From Chromatiales bacterium (lineage in GTDB: Bacteria; Pseudomonadota; Gammaproteobacteria; UBA6429; Thiohalophilaceae), in NCBI GenBank assembly GCA_026984045.1, contig JALSSV010000061.1, positions 1 to 49,301 on the forward strand: DNA of 49,301 nt, written 5' to 3'. This document shows positions 35,761 through 46,392 of this stretch, piece after piece (within the stretch, counting starts at the first letter, position 1; each line of letters begins with the position of its first letter). The position numbers and the translations under genes are program-made. A model generated the notes under the pieces. The model worked only from the letters and a program-made list of their open reading frames with translations. It was not told the DNA's origin and made no database searches.

Positions 35761-36360
35761 ATGGGCATCGAAAAAATCATCTTCTACGTCTTCGCCGCGC
35801 TCTCCGTGTACGGGGCGCTGATGGTGATCACCGTGCGCAACCCGGTCAAGGCGGCGCTGTATCTGGTGTTCACCTTCTTCGCCAGCGCCGGCGTGTGGAT
35901 CCTGCTGGAGGCCGAGTTCCTGGCCATCGTGCTGGTGCTGGTCTACGTGGGGGCGGTGATGGTGCTGTTCCTGTTCGTGGTCATGATGCTGGACATCAAT
36001 CTTGCCCAGTTGCGGGCCGGTTTCGTGCGCTACCTGCCGGTGGGCGTGGCCGTGGCGGTGGCCTTCGCGGTGATGCTCATCATGCTGGTGGGCGGAGACT
36101 GGTTCGGCGGCTTCGCGCCGCCCCCGCCGTCGCCGGCCGAGGTCAGCAATACCCGTGAACTGGGTCGCCTGCTGTATACGGTGTATGTCTATCCCTTCGA
36201 GATCGCGGCGGTGATCCTGCTGGTGGCCATCGTCGCCGCCATCGCCCTGACCCTGCGCCGGCGCAGCGGCGTGAAGTACCAGACCCCGGGCCAGCAGATC
36301 GCCGTGCGTCGCCAGGACCGGATCCGCATGATCGACATGCCGTCGGAGGAGCGCAAATGA
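35761..36360 (+). CDS. nuoJ: NADH-quinone oxidoreductase subunit J
   Basis: A 199-residue membrane subunit with five helices. The pi-bulge helix segment [24 protein letters not shown] is typical. The Pro-rich loop (APPPPSPAE) precedes the last helix [20 protein letters not shown]. Overlaps nuoK by ATGA. Confidence 0.97.
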   Translation: MGIEKIIFYVFAALSVYGALMVITVRNPVKAALYLVFTFFASAGVWILLEAEFLAIVLVLVYVGAVMVLFLFVVMMLDINLAQLRAGFVRYLPVGVAVAVAFAVMLIMLVGGDWFGGFAPPPPSPAEVSNTRELGRLLYTVYVYPFEIAAVILLVAIVAAIALTLRRRSGVKYQTPGQQIAVRRQDRIRMIDMPSEERK

Positions 36361-36662
36361 TCACCCTCAACGATTACCTGATTCTGGCGGCCGTGCTGTT
36401 CGCCATCAGCATCGCGGGGATCTTTCTCAACCGCAAGAATGTGATCATCCTGCTCATGTCCATCGAGCTGATGCTGCTGGCGGTGAACCTGAACTTCATC
36501 GCCTTCTCCCATTTCCTGCAGGACATGGCGGGGCAGGTGTTCGTGTTCTTCATCCTCACGGTGGCCGCCGCCGAGGCGGCCATCGGACTGGCCATTCTGG
36601 TGGTGCTGTTCCGCAACCGGCAGACCATCAACGTGGACGATCTGGACTCCCTGAAGGGCTGA
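36357..36662 (+). CDS. nuoK: NADH-quinone oxidoreductase subunit K
   Basis: A 101-residue, three-helix subunit. Buried Glu residues of the proton path lie in [16 protein letters not shown] and [19 protein letters not shown]. Length and start match the family. The nuoL GTG follows 5 nt after its stop. Confidence 0.98.
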   Translation: MITLNDYLILAAVLFAISIAGIFLNRKNVIILLMSIELMLLAVNLNFIAFSHFLQDMAGQVFVFFILTVAAAEAAIGLAILVVLFRNRQTINVDDLDSLKG

Positions 36663-36666
36663 CGAC

Positions 36667-38646
36667 GTGAGCGCAGACGACATCAAACTCATCGGCATCG
36701 CCATCGTGCTGGCGCCCCTGGTCGGCGCCGCGCTGGCCGGGCTGTTCGGCGCCTATCTGGGCCGCAAGGGCAGCCACTGGGTCACCATTCTCGGGGTGGC
36801 CATCGCCTTCGGTCTGTCGGCGGTGCTGTTCAAGGCCATCGTGTTCGACGGGGCCGAGACCTTCAACGGTCCTGTGTATACCTGGCTGGCCACCGAGGGG
36901 ATCCGCTTCGAGGTGGGCTTTCTCATCGATCGCCTCACGGTGATGATGATGGTGGTGGTCACCTTCGTCTCCCTGATGGTGCACATCTACACCATCGGCT
37001 ACATGCACGACGATCCCGGCTACACCCGCTTCTTCAGCTACATCTCGCTGTTCACCTTCTCCATGCTGATGCTGGTGATGGCCAACAACTTCATGCAGCT
37101 GTTCTTCGGCTGGGAAGCGGTGGGCCTGGTCTCCTACCTGCTGATCGGTTTCTGGTACAAGCGGCCAACCGCCATCTATGCCAACCTCAAGGCCTTCCTG
37201 GTCAACCGGGTGGGCGACTTCGGCTTCCTGCTCGGCATCGCCGCGGTGCTGATGGTCTTCGGCAGCCTCGACTACGCCACCGTCTTCGAGCGCGCTCCGG
37301 CCGTGGTAGGGCAGTATTTCACGATCCTCGAAGGGCACGAGTGGGAAGTGCTCACGGTGATCTGCCTGCTGCTGTTCGTCGGCGCCATGGGCAAGTCGGC
37401 GCAGGTGCCCCTGCACGTGTGGCTGCCCGATTCCATGGAAGGCCCCACGCCCATCTCGGCCCTGATCCACGCCGCCACCATGGTCACCGCCGGCATCTTC
37501 ATGGTGGCGCGCATGTCGCCCCTGTTCGAGCTGTCCGAGACGGCCCTGTCCACGGTGCTGGTGATCGGCGCCACCACCGCCTTCTTCATGGGGCTGCTGG
37601 GCCTGGTACAGAACGACATCAAGCGGGTCATCGCCTATTCGACCCTCTCCCAGCTCGGTTACATGACCGTGGCCCTGGGCGTGTCGGCCTATGCCGCCGG
37701 CATCTTCCACCTGATGACCCACGCCTTCTTCAAGGCCCTGCTGTTCCTCGGCGCCGGTTCGGTGATCGTGGCCCTGCACCACGAGCAGGACATGCGCAAG
37801 ATGGGCGGCCTCTACCGCTACATGCCCGTCACCTGGATCACCTTCCTGATCGGCAACCTGGCGCTCATCGGCACGCCCGGCTTCGCCGGCTTCTATTCCA
37901 AGGATTCCATCATCGAGGCGGTGGCCGAATCCCACATCTGGGGCGCCGGCTATGCCTACCTGGCCGTGGTGGCGGGGGTGTTCGTCACCGCCCTGTACAG
38001 CTTCCGCCTCTACTTCCTGGTGTTCCACGGCAAGGAGCGCATGGACGAGCACACCCGCGCCCACCTGCACGAGACGCCGCCGGTGATCACCGTGCCACTG
38101 ATCCTGCTGGCCATCCCATCGGTGGTGATCGGTGCGCTGTACGTGGGCGACATGGTCTTCGGCAACTGGTTCGGCAGCGCCATCGTGGTGGCCGAAGCCC
38201 ACGACGTGCTGGGCGAGCTGGCCCGCGAGTTCCACGGCCCCCTGGCCATGGCCACCCACGCCCTGTCCACGCTGCCCTTCTGGCTGGCGGTCGCCGGCGT
38301 GGCCACCGCCTGGTTCCTGTACCTGAAGCGGCCGGACATCCCGGACAGACTGGCCCGCCGCCTGGCCTGGCTCTATCGCTTACTCACCGAGAAATACTAC
38401 TTCGATCGCTTCAACGAAGTGGTCTTCGCCGGCGGCGCGCGAGCCATCGGCGACTTCCTCTGGCGGCTGGGGGATCGCCTCCTGATCGACGGTCTGGTGG
38501 TCAACGGTTCGGCGAAGCTGGTCGGTTTCTCCGCCGCCGTGCTGCGCCATCTGCAGACCGGCTATCTCTACCACTACGCCTTTGCCATGATCCTGGGGCT
38601 GCTGGCCCTGCTGGGCTATTTCGTCCTGTGGACGCCACAGGGCTGA
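36667..38646 (+). CDS. nuoL: NADH-quinone oxidoreductase subunit L
   Basis: A 659-residue antiporter-like pumping subunit with about 16 helices including the long lateral helix. FFGWEAVGLVSYLLIGFWY, the Lys of VGAMGKSAQVPLHVWLPDSMEGPTPISALIHAATMV and IKRVIAYSTLSQLGYM are hallmarks. GTG 36667 is the start; no ATG fits the N-terminus SADDIKLIGIAIVLAPL. C-terminal helix ends ...GYFVLWTPQG. Confidence 0.97.
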   Translation: MSADDIKLIGIAIVLAPLVGAALAGLFGAYLGRKGSHWVTILGVAIAFGLSAVLFKAIVFDGAETFNGPVYTWLATEGIRFEVGFLIDRLTVMMMVVVTFVSLMVHIYTIGYMHDDPGYTRFFSYISLFTFSMLMLVMANNFMQLFFGWEAVGLVSYLLIGFWYKRPTAIYANLKAFLVNRVGDFGFLLGIAAVLMVFGSLDYATVFERAPAVVGQYFTILEGHEWEVLTVICLLLFVGAMGKSAQVPLHVWLPDSMEGPTPISALIHAATMVTAGIFMVARMSPLFELSETALSTVLVIGATTAFFMGLLGLVQNDIKRVIAYSTLSQLGYMTVALGVSAYAAGIFHLMTHAFFKALLFLGAGSVIVALHHEQDMRKMGGLYRYMPVTWITFLIGNLALIGTPGFAGFYSKDSIIEAVAESHIWGAGYAYLAVVAGVFVTALYSFRLYFLVFHGKERMDEHTRAHLHETPPVITVPLILLAIPSVVIGALYVGDMVFGNWFGSAIVVAEAHDVLGELAREFHGPLAMATHALSTLPFWLAVAGVATAWFLYLKRPDIPDRLARRLAWLYRLLTEKYYFDRFNEVVFAGGARAIGDFLWRLGDRLLIDGLVVNGSAKLVGFSAAVLRHLQTGYLYHYAFAMILGLLALLGYFVLWTPQG

Positions 38647-38687
38647 GGACTGCGACAGAACAATGAGAACGACAGGGGTTGACGGGA

Positions 38688-40211
38688 ATGTTTGCTGACT
38701 GGCCGCTGCTGAGCCTGGTGATCTGGGTGCCCATCTTCGGGGGCCTGCTGGTGCTCGCCACCGGGGGCGACGAGAAGGCGCCGGCGGCCCGCATTCTGGC
38801 CCTGGCGGTGGCCATCCTCACCTTCGCGCTGAGCCTGCCCCTGTGGACCGGCTTCCAGCTCGGCACGGCCGAGATGCAGTTCGTGGAGCGCTCCGCCGAA
38901 CCCTGGATCCCGGCCTTCAACATCTACTACCACCTGGGCGTGGACGGCATCGCCATGCCGCTGATCCTGCTGACCACCTTCTCCACGGTGCTGGTGGTGA
39001 TCGCCGGCTGGGAGGTCATCCAGACCCGGGTGGGCCAGTACATGGCGGCCTTCCTGATCATGGAAGGCCTGATGAACGGCGTGTTCGCGGCGGTGGACGC
39101 GGCCCTGTTCTACGTGTTCTGGGAGGCCATGCTGATCCCGATGTTCATCATCATCGGGATCTGGGGCGGCCCCAACCGGGTCTATGCCACCCTCAAGTTC
39201 TTCCTCTATACCTTCTTCGGCTCGGTGTTCATGTTGGTGGCGCTGCTCTACCTCTACAACGTCTCCGGCAGCTTCGCGATCCCCGACTTCCACCAGATGA
39301 AGCTGGGCATGAATGCCCAGATCCTGATCTTCCTGGCCTTCCTCATCGCCTTCGCGGTGAAGGTGCCCATGTGGCCGGTGCATACCTGGTTGCCGGACGC
39401 CCACGTGGAGGCGCCGACCGGCGGCTCGGTGATCCTGGCGGCCATCATGCTCAAGCTGGGTGCCTACGGCTTCCTGCGCTTCTCCCTGCCCATCACGCCC
39501 GATGCCAGCGGGGCGCTGGACTGGCTGATGATCAGCCTGTCGCTGATCGCCGTGGTCTACATCGGCTTCGTGGCCCTGGTGCAGGCCGACATGAAGAAGC
39601 TCATCGCCTATTCCTCCATCGCCCACATGGGTTTCGTCACTCTCGGTTTCTTCCTGGCCTGGCGGATCCTCGACAACAGCGGCGATCTGCGCGGCGCGGC
39701 CATGGGCATCCAGGGCGGGCTGGTGCAGATGATCTCCCACGGTTTCATCTCTGGCGCCCTGTTCCTCTGCGTGGGCGTGCTCTACGATCGCATGCACAGC
39801 CGCCAGATCCGCGACTACGGCGGCGTGGTCAATACCATGCCGGTGTTCGCCGCCTTCATGGTCCTGTTCGCCATGGCCAACTCGGGCCTGCCCGGCACCT
39901 CCGGTTTCGTGGGCGAATTCCTGGTGATCCTCAGCGCCTTCAAGGCCGATTTCTGGTTCGCCTTCCTGGCCGCCACCACCCTGATCCTGGGCGCCGCCTA
40001 CAGCCTGTGGATGGTCAAGCGGGTGATCTTCGGTGAGGTGGTCAACGAGCGGGTGGCGAAACTGCAGGACATCACCGGCCGGGAGTTCCTGTTCCTGATG
40101 CTGCTGGCCATCGCCGTCATCGGCCTGGGCGTGTGGCCCGCGCCGCTGCTGGAGGTGATGGACGCCAGCGTCGCACACCTGCTGCAGCAGATGATGACCA
40201 GCAAGCTATGA
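38688..40211 (+). CDS. nuoM: NADH-quinone oxidoreductase subunit M
   Basis: A 507-residue antiporter-like pumping subunit. FYVFWEAMLIPMFIIIGIWG, the KVPMWPVHTWLPDAHVEAPTGGSVILA motif and MKKLIAYSSIAHMGFV carry the conserved Glu and Lys of the channel. ATG 38688 is chosen, with GGGG upstream; an in-frame TTG at 38679 is an alternative. A 41-nt spacer separates it from nuoL. Confidence 0.97.
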   Translation: MFADWPLLSLVIWVPIFGGLLVLATGGDEKAPAARILALAVAILTFALSLPLWTGFQLGTAEMQFVERSAEPWIPAFNIYYHLGVDGIAMPLILLTTFSTVLVVIAGWEVIQTRVGQYMAAFLIMEGLMNGVFAAVDAALFYVFWEAMLIPMFIIIGIWGGPNRVYATLKFFLYTFFGSVFMLVALLYLYNVSGSFAIPDFHQMKLGMNAQILIFLAFLIAFAVKVPMWPVHTWLPDAHVEAPTGGSVILAAIMLKLGAYGFLRFSLPITPDASGALDWLMISLSLIAVVYIGFVALVQADMKKLIAYSSIAHMGFVTLGFFLAWRILDNSGDLRGAAMGIQGGLVQMISHGFISGALFLCVGVLYDRMHSRQIRDYGGVVNTMPVFAAFMVLFAMANSGLPGTSGFVGEFLVILSAFKADFWFAFLAATTLILGAAYSLWMVKRVIFGEVVNERVAKLQDITGREFLFLMLLAIAVIGLGVWPAPLLEVMDASVAHLLQQMMTSKL

Positions 40212-40233
40212 TTCCGCGAGCCGAGAACGCCTC

Positions 40234-41673
40234 ATGACCTTCGAACTGTCCGATCTGCTGACCCTGTTGCCCGAAACCGTGCTGCTCGGGATCACCTGCG
40301 CGATCCTGATCGCCGATCTGTTCATCCCCCAGCGCAGCCGCATGGTCACCTACCTGATGGTCCAGACCGCCCTGGTGGTGACCCTGCTGCTGCTCCTCAC
40401 CTCGTTCGCGGGCGAGCGCCAGGTGATCCTCTCCGGCACCTTCGTACGCGACACGGTGGGCGACGTGCTCAAGATCGCCGTGCTGCTGGCGGCCTTCGTG
40501 ACCTTCCTCTATGCCCGCGACTATCTGCGCGCGCGCAACATGTTCCGCGGCGAATATTATGTGCTGGGCCTGTTCGGCGTGCTGGGCATGATGATCCTCA
40601 TCTCGGCCCACAGCCTGCTCACCATCTACCTGGGACTGGAGCTGCTGTCCCTGTCCATGTATGCCATGGTGGTGCTGCAGCGGGATTCGAGCCTGGCCTC
40701 CGAGGCGGCCATGAAGTACTTCGTGCTCGGGGCCATCGCCTCGGGGATGCTGCTCTACGGCATGTCCCTGCTATATGGCGTGACCGGCAGCCTGGATCTG
40801 GCCGCCATCGCCGAGGCGCTGCAGGCCGGTCGGGCCCCCGGCGTGATCCTCTCCTTCGGCCTCGTGTTCATCCTCATCGGGGTGGGATTCAAGCTCGGCG
40901 CCGTGCCGTTCCACATGTGGATCCCGGACGTGTATCACGGGGCGCCCACCGCCGTGACCCTGTACATCGGCGGCGCGCCCAAGATCGCCGCCTTCGCCAT
41001 GCTGCTGCGCCTGTTGGTCGAGGGCATGCCCGGCCTGCACGAACACTGGCAGGCCATCCTGGTGGTGCTGGCCGTGCTGTCCATGGCCTTGGGCAACGTC
41101 CTGGCCATCGCCCAGACCAACATCAAGCGCATGTTCGCCTATTCCACCATCTCGCACGTGGGCTTCCTGATCCTCGGCGTGCTCACCGGCACCGACAGCG
41201 GGGTGGCCTCGTCCCTGTTCTACACCCTGACCTACGTGCTGATGGCGGTGGCCGGGTTCGGCATGATCCTGTTCCTCTCCCGCCAGGGCTTCGAGGCCGA
41301 CGAACTGGACGACTACAAGGGACTCAACCAGCGCAGTCCCTGGTATGCCGCCCTGATGCTGGTGATCATGTTCTCCATGGCCGGGGTGCCGCCCTTTCTC
41401 GGCTTCTGGGCCAAGCTGGTCGTGCTCGAGCAGGTGGTGGCCGCCGGCATGACCTGGCTGGCCGTGGTGGGCGTGGTGTTCTCCATCATCGGCGCCTTCT
41501 ACTACCTGCGCATCGTCAAGCTCATGTACTTCGACGCGCCGGAAGACACCAGCCCCCTCAACCCCAACGTGGAGATGCGCATGGCCCTGAGTCTCAACAG
41601 CCTGGCCATCCTCTACCTGGGCGTGTTCCCCGGCGGCCTGCTGGCCCTCTGCCAGTCCGCTATCCTGCCGTAG
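40234..41673 (+). CDS. nuoN: NADH-quinone oxidoreductase subunit N
   Basis: A 479-residue antiporter-like subunit and last gene of the operon. LGLELLSLSMYAMVVLQRDS, GVGFKLGAVPFHMWIPDVYHGAPTAVTLYIG and NIKRMFAYSTISHVGFLILG are diagnostic. Start ATG 40234 follows nuoM by 22 nt. No clear rho-independent terminator follows in the 207-bp gap to the kinase gene. Confidence 0.97.
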   Translation: MTFELSDLLTLLPETVLLGITCAILIADLFIPQRSRMVTYLMVQTALVVTLLLLLTSFAGERQVILSGTFVRDTVGDVLKIAVLLAAFVTFLYARDYLRARNMFRGEYYVLGLFGVLGMMILISAHSLLTIYLGLELLSLSMYAMVVLQRDSSLASEAAMKYFVLGAIASGMLLYGMSLLYGVTGSLDLAAIAEALQAGRAPGVILSFGLVFILIGVGFKLGAVPFHMWIPDVYHGAPTAVTLYIGGAPKIAAFAMLLRLLVEGMPGLHEHWQAILVVLAVLSMALGNVLAIAQTNIKRMFAYSTISHVGFLILGVLTGTDSGVASSLFYTLTYVLMAVAGFGMILFLSRQGFEADELDDYKGLNQRSPWYAALMLVIMFSMAGVPPFLGFWAKLVVLEQVVAAGMTWLAVVGVVFSIIGAFYYLRIVKLMYFDAPEDTSPLNPNVEMRMALSLNSLAILYLGVFPGGLLALCQSAILP

Positions 41674-41729
41674 GGCCAGCCGGACCCGCGCAAGAGGCGT
41701 TTCGACCGGGAAAACTCAATCCAAGCTAT

Positions 41730-41756
41730 TGAATTCATTGAAAAACGACTAAAATA
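41730..41756 (+). promoter_or_regulatory. Putative promoter of the histidine-kinase gene
   Basis: TTGAAT (41730-41735), 15 nt, TAAAAT (41751-41756), in an AT-rich part of the nuoN-kinase gap. The spacer is short, so this is tentative. A perfect palindrome begins 1 nt downstream of the -10. Confidence 0.4.
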
Positions 41757-41757
41757 T

Positions 41758-41774
41758 GGTGCAATTTGCACCAA
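41758..41774. promoter_or_regulatory. Palindromic operator candidate at the kinase promoter
   Basis: TGGTGCAA-T-TTGCACCA is a perfect 17-bp palindrome. Its 13-bp core GTGCAATTTGCAC (41760-41772) has the same GTGYAAWTTRCAC form as the site at 45200-45212 ahead of the DsrE-like gene, suggesting both bind the adjacent response regulator. Confidence 0.65.
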
Positions 41775-41880
41775 AATGTCGTGTTTTTCTCTCAACCCGT
41801 GTCCGGGTGCTTCCCCCTCATGCCGAATTGGGCTTTAATTGCCCTGTCATTTGCAATCTGCAATATCCGGCCACCATCCC

Positions 41881-43825
41881 ATGCAACTGCGGCACAAGTT
41901 CTTCATCGTTCTGTCTCTGCTCAGCGGGATCCCCTTGCTGATCCTGCTGTTCGGTGTGGTGGACCAGATGGAGCAGGAGGTCACGGCCCGGACCCGCAGC
42001 GAGATGTTCGGTACCCTCGACAAGATGGCCGGCGAGATCGGACTGATCCTCAAGAATCAGAAAGCCATTGCCCGCGGCTTGTCACAGGTCCCGGCGGTGC
42101 GGGAGTTCGCCAGCGTGGCCGCCGAGCCGGGCCATCCGGATTACAACCGTTACGCGGATCGCCTCGAGCAGTTTTTCCTCAACTACCAGCTTTCGGTTCC
42201 CGCCATTCAGGCCTTGCGCTTCATCGATCGCAGCGGCCATACCCTGGTCAAGGTGAAGGAAGGCAAACCGATCGAACCGAAACGGATCGACGAAGAGAGC
42301 GGCCGGCTGTTCATTGCCGATCAGTCCAACCGCAGTTTCTTCCGGCAGGCCGTTCAGGAAGGCAACGGGATCTACATGTCCAATTTCGAACTCGGGCAGG
42401 TGGCCCAGGGCGCCGACTTCTGTCCCGCCATGGTGCGCTATTCCGTCCCCCTGTTCGATGAAGTGGATCGTCTGGAGGGGGTGCTGGTGGTCAACATGTG
42501 GGGCCAACGGCTCGACAAGACCATCGAGGGCGCACTGGGCGGCCATGAAGTGAATGCCTATATCGTGGAGATGGACTGGGGAGGCCCGCGGGACGGCATC
42601 TACCTGTATCACCGAGACAGCGCTAAGCGTTTCGCCAACCAGCTCGGCAGCGATTATCGTCTGTCTCATGAGCTGACCGATGCCGAGTGGCAGCAGATCC
42701 ACGAGGCGGTCGATTATGGCAGCCTGTTTCGGGACGACGGACGGATGCTGTTCTATCGCAAGATCAGTCCCTATCCGGATCGCCTGAATCAGTGGTTGCT
42801 GGTGCTGGAAACGGACTGGGCCACGGTCTATGCCCCGATCATTCGCATGCGCACCTCCATCTGGCTGCTGCTGGGGGCGTTGCTGCTGGCCAGTCTGATC
42901 ATCGCCAGCTGGGCCTCGGGTCGATTGACCGCGCCGGTTCACCGGCTGGCCGAAATCATTCGCCGCTACGCGGATGGGGATCGCCAGGCGCGCTATGAAC
43001 GACAAGTGAACCGGCAGGATGAAGTCGAACAGGCGGGGACGGCATTCAATTACCTGGTCCAGCGGCTCGAGTCAACGGAAAAGGAGCGGGAATCGGCCGT
43101 ACGGGCCGCCTGTCAATCGGAACGCCTGGCCGCGCTGGGACAGATGGCTGCCGGCATCGGTCACGAGATCAACAATCCCCTGATGAACATCATGTCGCTG
43201 GCTTCGCTGGTGGAAGAATCCTTGTCTCCCGAGCAGCGTGGACTGCGCGAGGATTTGCAGATCCTCAAGAAGGAAGGTGAGCGCTGTGCCCGCATCGTGC
43301 AGGGGATCCTGAGCTTTGCCCGGGAGAAACAACCCACCTACGAAGCCTTCGACATGACCCGCCTGATCGAGGACACCCTGGAATTGTTGTCCCATCGCTT
43401 GCAATCGGGAAACATCACAATAGACAAACGGCTGGATGCGGCCATGCCGATGGAAGGCGATCCCAATCTGCTGCAGCAGGTGCTGGTCAATATCCTGCTC
43501 AACGCCATCCAGGCTTCGCCCGAAGGTTCGTGCATTCGACTCCTGGGCCGCAGGCGGGAAGAGGAAGTCGAAATCGAGATCACCGACTCGGGCAGCGGGA
43601 TCGCTTCCGAGCACTCGTCACGGATCTTCGATCCCTTCTTCACCACCAAGCGGGAAGGGGAGGGGACTGGCCTGGGACTGTCCATCAGCTACGGGATCGT
43701 CAAGCGCCACCAGGGGCGGTTGTGGATCGAGAACAATCGGGAGGGTGGGGCCAGCGTGTACATTCGCCTGCCCGTAAAGAGTGCCCGGGACAAAGACGTG
43801 ATGCAGGATGTGGAGGAAATGCTCA

Positions 43826-43836
<11 letters not shown>
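41881..43836 (+). CDS. Membrane sensor histidine kinase (periplasmic sensor, HAMP, HisKA, HATPase)
   Basis: A 651-residue kinase of an NtrB/DctB-like layout. TM1 ~7-27; a ~300-residue periplasmic region (Cache-like by size and pattern, not certain); TM2 ~327-348; HAMP ~349-402; a short coiled coil; dimerisation/phosphoacceptor helix with His428 in GIGHEINNPLMN; N box around Asn541 (NILLNAIQA); G1 DSGSG 569-573; F box FDPFFTTK 583-590; G2 GEGTGLGLS 593-601. The motifs are complete, so it should be active. ATG 41881 (MQLRHKFFIVLS) puts the start right at TM1; an upstream in-frame ATG (41839) lies in AT-rich leader. It overlaps the response-regulator gene by 11 nt. Ligand unknown. Confidence 0.93.
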
Positions 43837-45199
<1,363 letters not shown>

Positions 45200-45205
<6 letters not shown>

Positions 45206-45212
45206 ATTACAC
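45200..45212. promoter_or_regulatory. Palindromic enhancer candidate upstream of the DsrE-like gene
   Basis: GTGTAAATTACAC (extended to AGTGTAAATTACACT, 45199-45213) is a perfect palindrome overlapping the regulator's stop codon. It lies ~150 bp upstream of the predicted sigma-54 start, a usual enhancer distance. It matches the 41760 site at all but the symmetric 4th/10th bases and the centre. Confidence 0.65.
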
Positions 45213-45329
45213 TCCTTCATGGCGAGAGGGATGCAAAATGCAAGCGCAAACCGGGCAGATCGAATCAAATCTGCACCGGGAATTTCTTAACATATTGAAA
45301 CAAAAAGAAAACAATAGACGGAATGAATA

Positions 45330-45345
45330 TGGAACGATGCTTGCA
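45330..45345 (+). promoter_or_regulatory. Sigma-54 promoter of the DsrE-like gene
   Basis: TGGAACG-ATGC-TTGCA matches the -24/-12 consensus TGGCACG-N4-TTGCW at all but one position, with exactly 10 nt between GG and GC. The start would be near 45356, giving a ~40-nt leader. A second, weaker match (GGGCAAT-TGCC-TTGCA, 45356-45371) follows directly. Confidence 0.8.
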
Positions 45346-45395
45346 CGTGATTATGGGGCAATTGCCTTGCATCACAAAAACACTCTGGAGGAGAT

Positions 45396-45872
45396 ATGAT
45401 GAAGCTTAACGTACAGAAGATTCTGCTGCTGTTCGCCGCTGCCATGCTGACTGTGGGCCTGTCCACGGCTCAGGCCGGTGGCGCCAAGAACGGCTACAGC
45501 AAGCAGAAGGTCGTCTATCACGTGAACAACATCCACCACGCCAAGGGCGCATTCCGCAACATCAAGAACCACCTGAATGCTCTGGGTGACGAAAACGTCG
45601 AAATCATCGTGGTCACTCACAGCAGCGGCGCATTCTCGCTGGTGGATGGCGCCATGGGCAAAAAGGATCCCAAGACGGGCAAGCCCTACAACTTCACGGA
45701 CACCATTGCCAGCCTGGCCAACCGGGGTGTGAAGTTCCAGATTTGCGCCAACACCATCCGTGGCAAGAAGATCGACAAGAACAAGATCAGTGAATATGCG
45801 GAGATCGTTCCCTCGGGCGTGGCTCAGGTCGCCGAGCTGGAACAGAAAGGCTACGTTTACATCAAGCCCTGA
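45396..45872 (+). CDS. Secreted DsrE/DsrF-family (COG1416-like) protein
   Basis: A 158-residue protein with a Sec signal peptide (LLLFAAAMLTVGLSTAQA, cleavage predicted after residue 27), so probably periplasmic. The mature part has the DsrE-like pattern: KVVYHVNNIHHAKGAFRN, a NVEIIVVTHSSGAFSL strand-turn, and VKFQICANTIRG with a single cysteine, Cys117, at the place where family members have their conserved Cys. DsrE relatives carry sulfur atoms between proteins; whether this one does is inference. GGAGGAG precedes ATG 45396 (ATG 45399 is an alternative). It lies behind a sigma-54 promoter, next to the kinase/regulator pair, and converges on soxYZ. Confidence 0.85.
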   Translation: MMKLNVQKILLLFAAAMLTVGLSTAQAGGAKNGYSKQKVVYHVNNIHHAKGAFRNIKNHLNALGDENVEIIVVTHSSGAFSLVDGAMGKKDPKTGKPYNFTDTIASLANRGVKFQICANTIRGKKIDKNKISEYAEIVPSGVAQVAELEQKGYVYIKP

Positions 45873-45894
45873 TCTTTCCTGTCAGGCAGTTAAC

Positions 45895-45924
45895 GAAACG
45901 GGCGCCTTCGGGCGCCCGTTTCCG
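45895..45924 (+). terminator. Rho-independent terminator of the DsrE-like gene
   Basis: A 12-bp stem GAAACGGGCGCC (45895-45906) / GGCGCCCGTTTC (45911-45922) with a TTCG tetraloop, 22 nt after the stop. The T-run is short (TTTCC), but the stem is very stable and the DsrE transcript is likely monocistronic. Confidence 0.8.
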
Positions 45925-46000
45925 TTGTGAAGGTTCCGCCGTGGCACGGGCCTCGGGCCGAATGAACGCCGAGCCCGGATATTGCAAAAAATACGTGGGC

Positions 46001-46031
46001 AAAAAAAAGGCGTACCCACGAGGAGTACGCC
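46001..46031 (-). terminator. Rho-independent terminator of soxYZ
   Basis: Stem GGCGTAC (46025-46031 read on the minus strand) / GTACGCC with a 9-nt loop and then eight T on the minus strand (complement of 46001-46008). It lies 29 nt beyond the soxZ stop. Confidence 0.85.
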
Positions 46032-46059
46032 GGACCACAAGGGAGAAATCGTCGGGTCG

Positions 46060-46377
46060 TCAGGCGCTGATTTTGGCTTCCTTGCTGCCGCTGTTGCCCT
46101 TGTTGTCGACCCAGGAAATCTTCAGGGTGTCGCCGGCCTTGGCGCCACTGAAACGAAAGGAAATGAACGGATTCTTGGAGACGCCCGGACCCCACAGGCA
46201 ACGCAGCACGGTCTTGCCGTTGTGCTCACAGTTGACCTCGGTGATGAAATGGGCCGGGATTTTCTTGCCGGTCTTCTTGTCCTTGCGCATCCCGGTTTCC
46301 ATCGGATGGAAAATGATGGCCTTCACGGTGGTCTTGCCCTTGTCCATCCAGGCGCGGATTTTCATCTTGTTTTTCAT
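46060..46377 (-). CDS. soxZ: Thiosulfate-oxidation carrier complex protein SoxZ
   Basis: A 105-residue immunoglobulin-like partner of SoxY in the periplasmic carrier that holds sulfur intermediates. KIRAWMDKGKTTVKAIIFHPMETG, FITEVNCEHNGKTVL, GPGVSKNPFISFRFSGAKAGDTLKISWVDN match the family from end to end. It has no signal peptide, as usual, since it is exported with SoxY. It starts 15 nt after the soxY stop with GGAAGGAG upstream. Confidence 0.96.
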   Translation of the reverse strand: MKNKMKIRAWMDKGKTTVKAIIFHPMETGMRKDKKTGKKIPAHFITEVNCEHNGKTVLRCLWGPGVSKNPFISFRFSGAKAGDTLKISWVDNKGNSGSKEAKISA

Positions 46378-46392
46378 GCTGCTCTCCTTCCG

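Noticed and set aside
41758-41774. A sigma-54 promoter at the kinase gene (TGG...TTGC pattern)
   Set aside because: The spacing between GG and GC is 8 nt instead of 10, and the bases are fully explained as a palindrome.
45238-45399. A 53-codon open frame between the response regulator and the DsrE-like gene, ending ATGA at the next start
   Set aside because: It has a possible Shine-Dalgarno and coupling, but it uses AT-rich and rare codons (ATA, AGA, AAT) unlike every real gene here, and the near-consensus sigma-54 promoter lies inside it. It is better explained as regulatory DNA.
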